A stretch of DNA of 5,931 nt, from positions 1-5,931 of the forward strand of contig JAITOS010000022.1 in assembly GCA_031289815.1 (NCBI GenBank), read 5' to 3'. The stretch's first letter is position 1. Every line of letters starts with the position of its first letter. The stretch comes from Peptococcaceae bacterium (lineage in GTDB: Bacteria; Bacillota; Desulfitobacteriia; Desulfitobacteriales; Desulfitobacteriaceae). Shown piece after piece: positions 1 through 3,810 of the stretch. The translations under genes were made by a program, and so were the position numbers. Below the pieces are notes generated by a model that had not been told where the DNA came from, did no database searches, and saw only the letters and a list, made by a program, of their open reading frames with translations.

Positions 1-17
1 AATTTCATTTTCAGCGG

Positions 18-46
18 AAAAAACAGGCCCGAAAACCGGACCTGTT
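18..46 (-). terminator. Rho-independent terminator after the HU gene
   Basis: On the minus strand a 10-bp stem (AACAGGTCCG pairing with CGGGCCTGTT, one T-G wobble) encloses a GTTTT loop and runs into six T residues (18-23). It starts 36 nt past the HU stop codon, so it closes the HU transcript. On the plus strand the same hairpin is followed by only four T, so termination in that direction would be weaker. Stem and T-tract are seen directly; function is inferred from the standard intrinsic-terminator form. Confidence 0.88.
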
Positions 47-82
47 TTATAATCCATAGCTACAATTATTACCGAGTCGCTA

Positions 83-355
83 TTACTGAACCGCGTCTTT
101 CAGTGCCTTACCTGTTTTAAAACTGGGAATCCTGGATGCAGGGATAATGATCTTTTCTTTCGTCTGCGGGTTGAGTCCGGCACGTTCCGCACGATTTTTC
201 ACTTCAAACGTTCCGAATCCCACTAATTGAACCTTTTCCTTTTTCACCAGAGCTTCTTCGATCGCACCGAACACGGCGTTCACAGCCTTCTCCGCGTCTT
301 TCTTCGACACATCGGCTTTTTCCGCAACTGCAGCTACTAATTCAGACTTATTCAA
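83..355 (-). CDS. hup: HU-family DNA-binding protein
   Basis: This is a 90-residue HU/HBsu-type nucleoid protein, the usual family length. HU works as a dimer that binds and bends DNA with little sequence preference, compacting the chromosome and aiding replication, repair and recombination. The N-terminal helical dimerisation part (about 1-45) is followed by the family signature starting GFGTFEVKNRAERAG and ending NPQT. It includes the invariant Pro63 at the tip of the DNA-embracing arm, and the C-terminal GKALKDAV matches typical HU. The protein has no Cys or Trp. The start codon is TTG (353-355); no ATG or GTG lies nearby, and a strong AGGAGGGA ribosome site (361-368) sits 5 nt upstream. 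It follows mazG by 84 nt and has its own terminator. It could be co-transcribed with mazG or use a weak promoter in the gap. IHF is a less likely identity, since this lineage usually carries homodimeric HU. The symbol is generic. Confidence 0.97.
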   Translation of the reverse strand: MNKSELVAAVAEKADVSKKDAEKAVNAVFGAIEEALVKKEKVQLVGFGTFEVKNRAERAGLNPQTKEKIIIPASRIPSFKTGKALKDAVQ

Positions 356-360
356 GTGGC

Positions 361-368
361 TCCCTCCT
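361..368 (-). promoter_or_regulatory. Ribosome binding site fixing the TTG start of HU
   Basis: The minus strand reads AGGAGGGA, a near-perfect Shine-Dalgarno sequence, then GCCAC, then TTG. It decides the start codon: the encoded protein then begins MNKSELV, exactly where HU proteins normally begin. Confidence 0.9.
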
Positions 369-379
369 ATTTAATTTTG

Positions 380-388
380 ATTAAAACA
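380..388 (-). promoter_or_regulatory. Possible extended -10 promoter for HU
   Basis: The minus strand carries TG-T-TTTAAT, an extended -10 with five of six bases matching TATAAT. A start point near 373 would give a leader of roughly 17 nt containing the ribosome site. No TTGACA-like hexamer lies at 16-19 nt spacing, so the call rests on the extended -10 alone. Read-through from mazG is the alternative. Confidence 0.25.
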
Positions 389-399
389 CTTCCTAACAG

Positions 400-417
400 G
401 GTATTTCGCGATAAACC
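400..417 (-). repeat. Imperfect palindrome upstream of HU
   Basis: The minus strand reads GGTTTATCGCGAAATACC. Seven of nine symmetric base pairs match around a TCGCGA centre. It lies between the mazG stop and the possible HU -10, where an operator or activator site could sit. It has no loop and no T-tract, so it is not a terminator. I do not recognise it as a known operator; chance is possible. Confidence 0.35.
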
Positions 418-439
418 GCTAAACTCCTGCTATTTTATC

Positions 440-1909
440 TTAAAGATATACGATTTTTCCACAAATTTCTTGAGTTTTGACCCAATCCCAGTACTTTCCC
501 AGCGCTTCTAAGGACAATTTATCCATTTCCAGGCCGTCTTCTTCTATCCGTTCCGCCATTTTTCTGACACGATTCTGAAATTTCATCACCGCCTGACGCA
601 GGGTATCCTCCGGATCGAGTTGGAGAAACCTTGCCAAATTTACCAAAGAAAACAGTACGTCGCCAAACTCCTCCTGAATGCCCGTCTCCTGTTGCAGCGC
701 TTCCTCCAATTCATGCAGCTCTTCATGAATCTTATGTAAGGGACCTGCTTTATCCGGCCAGTCAAATCCCACCCGCGCCGCTTTTTTCTGTGTCCATTCC
801 GCCAGCATCAACGCCGGCAGAGTCCTCGCCGCGCCGGCAAATAGTTCCTTGGCGGCAACGTCCGTCGATCCCTTTTCCTGGCGTTTGATCTCTTCCCAGT
901 TCAGCAGTACCTCCGCGGAATCCGCCGCCTTGGCGTCCGCAAACACATGCGGATGGCGGCGGATCATCTTCTTGATAATGCCCTCCAGCACGTCCCGCAA
1001 ATCAAACTCCTGAAGCTCGGAAGCAATCTGAGCGTGAAATACCACTTGTAACAGTAAGTCTCCCAACTCTTCACACAAATTATACGCGTCCTGCCGCTCA
1101 ATCGCCTCTAAAACCTCATAGCTTTCCTCCAGCAGGCATTTTTTCAGGCTGTTCCGGTCCTGTTCCCGATCCCAGGGACAGCCCTCCGGCGATCGCAAGA
1201 CGCCGATGATTTCGGCCAGCCTGCTTAAAGAAGGCAGTTCCGGGCAAGGCGGCACGATCAGCACCGATAAATGATCGGCGTCCTGATGATCCAGTTCGCA
1301 GAGGGGAACGCGCTGTATCGATTGCCCATCCGTCCCTAACCCGCGCGCAAACACCACCTCGAATTCATCCGGATACAGGCGCATTAAATCCAGCTTCACT
1401 TCCGAAGCCACGATCCGGTTATAGATCTGCGGAATCACCAGCCATTCCTTTCCCGCCGGACTGAGCGTCCGCAGCTCGCCCGGATCCCGCACCAGCAACC
1501 CTTCCACCGGGTCTAAAGGAATCTGGCTGAAGACCATATCCAGAAAACTGACCGCGGCATGAATCCGAACCGTCGCTTTCCCCGCTAACGTTTCTTGCAG
1601 CAGTCTCACGCTTCTTTCGGCGACTAAAGGATGACCGGGCACCGCATAAACGACCTCGTCCTCGCGCTCCAGCTCCTGACAGAGCGCCCGGACAATTTCC
1701 GCATACACTTCCTCAAAGGTTGCGCCCCGGTCATAGAGAGAATCAAAGGACACGACGTTCACACCCTCGGCCACGAGTTCCTGCACGCAGGGATGCCGCC
1801 GGGTTCTCATAAATACCCGTTTCGCCTTTTTCAGCAAGCGATAAGTCTGCAAGGTCAGCTGTTCCATCCCCGCCGGTCCCAAGCCGACGACCTGGATGCA
1901 TGGTTTCAC
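440..1909 (-). CDS. mazG: MazG/YabN-type protein: tetrapyrrole-methylase-like domain fused to two MazG pyrophosphohydrolase repeats
   Basis: This 489-residue protein has the YabN architecture of sporulating Firmicutes. Residues about 5-222 form a tetrapyrrole (SAM-dependent) methylase-like domain, with GLGPAG near residue 9 and the conserved YAVPGHPLVAE near 88. Residues about 225-350 are the first MazG repeat, with metal-binding motifs EESYE and EELGD and the helix HPHVFAD. A second repeat at about 365-480 carries EELHE and EEFGD. MazG enzymes hydrolyse NTPs to NMP and pyrophosphate, with a house-cleaning role against aberrant nucleotides in the cytoplasm; the methylase-like domain has no established substrate. 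Both repeats keep acidic metal ligands, so both may be active. I chose GTG at 1907-1909 because AAGAGGGTGAT lies 4 nt upstream. The in-frame GTG at 1916-1918 lies inside that ribosome site and is unlikely. The gene has its own probable promoter, follows the spoVT terminator, and precedes HU by 84 nt. Confidence 0.95.
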   Translation of the reverse strand: MKPCIQVVGLGPAGMEQLTLQTYRLLKKAKRVFMRTRRHPCVQELVAEGVNVVSFDSLYDRGATFEEVYAEIVRALCQELEREDEVVYAVPGHPLVAERSVRLLQETLAGKATVRIHAAVSFLDMVFSQIPLDPVEGLLVRDPGELRTLSPAGKEWLVIPQIYNRIVASEVKLDLMRLYPDEFEVVFARGLGTDGQSIQRVPLCELDHQDADHLSVLIVPPCPELPSLSRLAEIIGVLRSPEGCPWDREQDRNSLKKCLLEESYEVLEAIERQDAYNLCEELGDLLLQVVFHAQIASELQEFDLRDVLEGIIKKMIRRHPHVFADAKAADSAEVLLNWEEIKRQEKGSTDVAAKELFAGAARTLPALMLAEWTQKKAARVGFDWPDKAGPLHKIHEELHELEEALQQETGIQEEFGDVLFSLVNLARFLQLDPEDTLRQAVMKFQNRVRKMAERIEEDGLEMDKLSLEALGKYWDWVKTQEICGKIVYL

Positions 1910-1913
1910 GACA

Positions 1914-1924
1914 ATCACCCTCTT
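1914..1924 (-). promoter_or_regulatory. Ribosome binding site deciding the mazG start
   Basis: The minus strand reads AAGAGGGTGAT, matching 9 of 11 positions of the full anti-16S complement AAGGAGGTGAT. TGTC follows, then GTG at 1907-1909. The longer in-frame option (GTG at 1916-1918) is part of this site itself, so the shorter start is preferred. Confidence 0.75.
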
Positions 1925-1934
1925 CTCTGGTTCT

Positions 1935-1964
1935 ATTGTAGCAAATATCCGGGCGGATAAGCAA
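1935..1964 (-). promoter_or_regulatory. Probable sigma-A promoter of mazG
   Basis: On the minus strand a -35 TTGCTT (1959-1964) is separated by 18 nt from a -10 TACAAT (1935-1940; five of six bases match TATAAT). The predicted start lies about 20 nt before the mazG GTG. The first two -35 bases overlap the T-tract of the spoVT terminator, so termination and re-initiation are packed back to back. The spacer holds a 14-nt palindrome (1946-1959). Confidence 0.6.
1946..1959 (-). repeat. Palindrome in the mazG promoter spacer
   Basis: The minus strand reads TATCCGCCCGGATA: two perfect 6-nt half-sites around a CC centre. It falls between the -35 and -10 hexamers, touching the -35. That is a classic repressor position, but I recognise no specific regulator. 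Confidence 0.45.
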
Positions 1965-1984
1965 AAAAAAGGAGCCTGCTCCCT
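1963..1984 (-). terminator. Rho-independent terminator after spoVT
   Basis: The minus strand has AGGGAG, loop CAGG, then CTCCTT running into an unbroken tract of eight T (1963-1970). The stem is 6 bp with a 4-nt loop, including one G-T pair, or 7 bp with a tight 2-nt loop. It begins 62 nt past the spoVT stop. Just before it, ATGAT and ATCAT (1985-2000) form a small extra inverted repeat of unknown role. The rest of the gap up to 2046 shows nothing else recognisable. Confidence 0.85.
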
Positions 1985-2046
1985 ATGATTTTCCCATCAT
2001 GGTGAGACAAACCCCTCATCCAAAACGATCCCGCCGCAAAATTCTA

Positions 2047-2610
2047 TCACTGTTCCATTTGCTTCGCCAGAAAACCGGCGGCTGTTTCCGCGAGCTTGAT
2101 TTCCAGCTCCCCCATTTTCACATTGGGATCTTTACTCATCAAGATGACCGCCCCAATCGGGTCCCCTTCCGCGATGATCGGCGCGATAACCTCTCCGGAA
2201 AGATCACAGGTATCCCCCTCTTCATTTTCGCCGCATATCTTGCAGACCTGACTTTCCCCCGCTTTTCCTATATGGATGGTCTTTCGTCCTTCCATCGCCT
2301 GCTCTACCACCGCGCCGACCGCTTTGTTCAGATATTCTTTTTTTGACGCTCCCGCCACCGCAATAACGGCGTCACGGTCAGCAATCAAGGCGATATGTCC
2401 CGTAGACTCAAACAAAGAATCCGCGTATTCTTTGGCAAATTCGCCTAATTCTCCGATGGGAGAATATTTTTTAAGGATTACCTCTCCTTCACGATCTACA
2501 AAGATTTCTAACGGATCTCCTTCCCGTATGCGAAGGGTCCGTCGGATTTCTTTCGGAATAACGACGCGACCGAGGTCGTCGATTCTTCTCACGATACCCG
2601 TTGCTTTCAT
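2047..2610 (-). CDS. spoVT: Stage V sporulation protein T, forespore transcription factor
   Basis: This is a 187-residue SpoVT. Residues 1-50 form the AbrB-type swapped-hairpin DNA-binding domain and agree closely with the B. subtilis protein as I recall it (MKATGIVRRIDDLGRVVIPK, then RIREGDPLEIFVDR). Residues about 55-187 form the GAF-like sensor domain, with KKEYLNKAVG, GDPIGAVI and the C-terminal AAGFLAKQMEQ. In B. subtilis SpoVT is made in the forespore under sigma-G, activates or represses sigma-G genes, and is reported to repress its own gene. The protein is about nine residues longer than the B. subtilis one. The extra length lies around residues 110-140 and holds three cysteines (C123, C126, C135). 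The ATG at 2608-2610 is chosen from the conserved N-terminus; AAAGGAGGG (2621-2629) lies upstream at a slightly long 11-nt spacing from GGAGG. A sigma-G-like promoter precedes the gene and a terminator follows, so it appears monocistronic. Confidence 0.98.
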   Translation of the reverse strand: MKATGIVRRIDDLGRVVIPKEIRRTLRIREGDPLEIFVDREGEVILKKYSPIGELGEFAKEYADSLFESTGHIALIADRDAVIAVAGASKKEYLNKAVGAVVEQAMEGRKTIHIGKAGESQVCKICGENEEGDTCDLSGEVIAPIIAEGDPIGAVILMSKDPNVKMGELEIKLAETAAGFLAKQMEQ

Positions 2611-2620
2611 TGACGCTCAT

Positions 2621-2629
2621 CCCTCCTTT
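2621..2629 (-). promoter_or_regulatory. Ribosome binding site of spoVT
   Basis: The minus strand reads AAAGGAGGG, a strong Shine-Dalgarno sequence. Eleven nt separate GGAGG from the spoVT ATG, longer than optimal. Another ATG (2618-2620) overlaps the end of this site in a different frame; it is too close to the site to be used well and does not encode the SpoVT N-terminus. Confidence 0.75.
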
Positions 2630-2640
2630 GCCGCTTCCTG

Positions 2641-2654
2641 AAAAAAGCTTTTTT
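2641..2654 (-). repeat. Perfect A/T palindrome in the spoVT leader
   Basis: AAAAAAGCTTTTTT is a perfect 14-nt palindrome. It lies about 13-26 nt after the -10 hexamer of the predicted sigma-G promoter, so roughly +6 to +20 of the transcript, and 30 nt before the ATG. The position suits an operator. Low-complexity A/T runs can arise by chance, so a regulatory role is inference. Confidence 0.4.
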
Positions 2655-2666
2655 GAATTCCAATGA

Positions 2667-2697
2667 TAGTATATATCTCCGGGGGAGCTATTATTCA
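2667..2697 (-). promoter_or_regulatory. Probable sigma-G (forespore) promoter of spoVT
   Basis: The minus strand carries TGAATA (2692-2697), 18 nt, then TATACTA (2667-2673). This fits the recalled sigma-G pattern, a -35 like GNATR and a -10 like CATNNTA, with only the first C of the -10 replaced by T. SpoVT is a sigma-G-regulon member in B. subtilis, which supports the call. The predicted start is near 2660, giving a leader of about 50 nt. Sigma-F recognises similar sequences and cannot be excluded. A sigma-A reading is weak because TGAATA is a poor -35. Confidence 0.7.
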
Positions 2698-2720
2698 TTA
2701 TTTTCCCAAAAAACAGAGAC

Positions 2721-2760
2721 AAAATCAAAAGACGTCCCGGCCTTTCGGCGAGACGTCTTT
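2721..2760 (-). terminator. Rho-independent terminator after the foldase gene
   Basis: On the minus strand AAAGACGTC pairs with GACGTCTTT (9 bp). Further inner pairs with one bulged C enclose a GAAA tetraloop, and the downstream strand is TTTTGATTTT. The hairpin begins 31 nt after the stop codon at 2792. It separates the constitutive foldase transcript from the downstream spoVT promoter. Confidence 0.9.
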
Positions 2761-2791
2761 CCATTATTCCATCGTATTGTATTCCTTTGGT

Positions 2792-3715
2792 TTAAGCCCC
2801 CGGCTCATATCCTTTCGCATATTCGACCTGCGCGCTCTCCTTCAGATTTGCCAAATACTCTTCAAACTTTGTTGCCTGCGCTTCCATGCGCGCGTCCGCC
2901 GCTACCGTTTCTTTGATCTCGTCCAGACTCGCATCCTTATAGTCTTCTACCAAAATAATATGATAGCCATATTGTGTTTGTACCGGCGTCTGGGAATACG
3001 TCCCTACCTCTTGGGAAAACGCCGCGTTCGCAAATTCCGCCACCATGTCCGTCATCAGAAAATACCCCAGCTCGCCGCCTTGCTCTTTGCTGCCATCCAG
3101 AGACAGCTCCTGCGCCAGCTGTTCAAAGTTTTCGCCCTGATCCAGACGGGCGATGATCTCGATCGCCGTCTCTTCCGTATCTACCAAAATGTGCTTCGCC
3201 TGCACCTGATCGTAGCGTTTTTTGTTCAATTCAAAATAGGCTTGGACGTCGCTGTCCTCAATACTGATATCCTTGATGATATCCGCGTAGAGTACGGTAA
3301 TATTGATTAATTCCTCTTCTAAAATCCCCTGCCCATTCAGAACTTCATGAAAGGCGGCCTCATCACCGCCGAACTGGGCCTTTATGTTATCCAACTCTTC
3401 TTTCGCCTTCGCGTCATTGACGTCCAGATCCAAGCGTTTTACTTCCTGAGCGATATATCTGGCCTCAATGATGGTGTTAAGAATATCCGCCTTCAGTCGC
3501 GGCAAGTAGATCGCCCCTTGTTCTGTGCTGAAATCCATTCCCTGGGCTTTATAGACTTGCTGCGCGTTCCCCAAGCGTGTATTAAAGTCCGTCAACGTTA
3601 CTTCTTCGCCATTGACCTTGGCCACCCATCCTCCTTTTTCTATCAAAGAACAGCCGGTCAGCGCAAGGATGAGCGCTACACTAACCACGATCCATCCTAT
3701 ACGAATTTTTTTCAT
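2792..3715 (-). CDS. prsA: PrsA/SurA-like peptidyl-prolyl cis-trans isomerase lipoprotein
   Basis: This 307-residue exported foldase begins with a lipoprotein signal peptide: MKKIR, a hydrophobic stretch at 6-19, and the lipobox LTGC with Cys22, the only cysteine. After lipidation it should be membrane-anchored facing outward. Residues about 30-160 resemble the SurA/PrsA N-terminal chaperone region (VAKVNGEEVTLTDF). Residues about 171-258 are a parvulin (PpiC rotamase) domain with VQAKHILV, GGELGYF and QYGYHIILVED. A charged helix at 262-295 closes the chaperone fold. Such proteins speed proline isomerisation and folding of secreted proteins. I chose ATG at 3713-3715 because it gives a typical signal peptide. 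An upstream GTG (3737-3739) would add eight residues (MRKGVDRQ) and lacks a matching ribosome site; AAAGGGTG lies about 13 nt before the ATG, which is a loose fit. The gene has its own strong promoter and terminator. The symbol reflects family resemblance, not proven orthology. Confidence 0.93.
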   Translation of the reverse strand: MKKIRIGWIVVSVALILALTGCSLIEKGGWVAKVNGEEVTLTDFNTRLGNAQQVYKAQGMDFSTEQGAIYLPRLKADILNTIIEARYIAQEVKRLDLDVNDAKAKEELDNIKAQFGGDEAAFHEVLNGQGILEEELINITVLYADIIKDISIEDSDVQAYFELNKKRYDQVQAKHILVDTEETAIEIIARLDQGENFEQLAQELSLDGSKEQGGELGYFLMTDMVAEFANAAFSQEVGTYSQTPVQTQYGYHIILVEDYKDASLDEIKETVAADARMEAQATKFEEYLANLKESAQVEYAKGYEPGA

Positions 3716-3748
3716 CTGTCTATCCACACCCTTTCTCACAATAAGACT

Positions 3749-3777
3749 ATTATAACAAGCGTTTCTTGGATAAGCAA
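3749..3777 (-). promoter_or_regulatory. Sigma-A promoter of the foldase gene
   Basis: The minus strand carries -35 TTGCTT (3772-3777), a 17-nt spacer, and a perfect -10 TATAAT (3749-3754) preceded by TG-T, making an extended -10. The predicted start near 3742 gives a leader of about 27 nt. This is the best vegetative promoter in the window. Confidence 0.82.
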
Positions 3778-3781
3778 ACGC
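3759..3781 (-). repeat. Inverted repeat overlapping the foldase promoter
   Basis: GCGTTT and AAACGC flank an 11-nt centre that can itself pair (CTT with AAG) leaving one bulged C. It spans the -35 and most of the spacer. It could be an operator, or a weak terminator for mfd since TTGTTAT follows on the minus strand. The sequence alone does not separate the two. Confidence 0.45.
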
Positions 3782-3810
3782 ATTTTCTTCCCTCGGTTTC
3801 CAGGCAATTG

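Noticed and set aside
1999..2346. Plus-strand open frame of 115 codons opposite spoVT
   Set aside because: It is a shadow of the conserved SpoVT frame with no ribosome site or domain evidence.
2680..2690. CTCC-CCC-GGAG mini-hairpin in the sigma-G spacer as an operator
   Set aside because: A 4-bp stem is too short to support a claim on its own.
2489..2764. Minus-strand 91-codon frame overlapping the spoVT start
   Set aside because: It begins inside the terminator hairpin, crosses the spoVT promoter and reads an arginine-rich out-of-frame version of the SpoVT N-terminus.
2663..3310. Plus-strand open frame of 215 codons opposite the foldase gene
   Set aside because: It runs antisense to a gene with clear lipobox and parvulin motifs, crosses the terminator hairpin, and its translation shows no recognisable domain.
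3782..3810. CCTGG/CCGAGG hairpin after mfd as a terminator
   Set aside because: The stem is short and bulged, with no T-tract after it on the minus strand.
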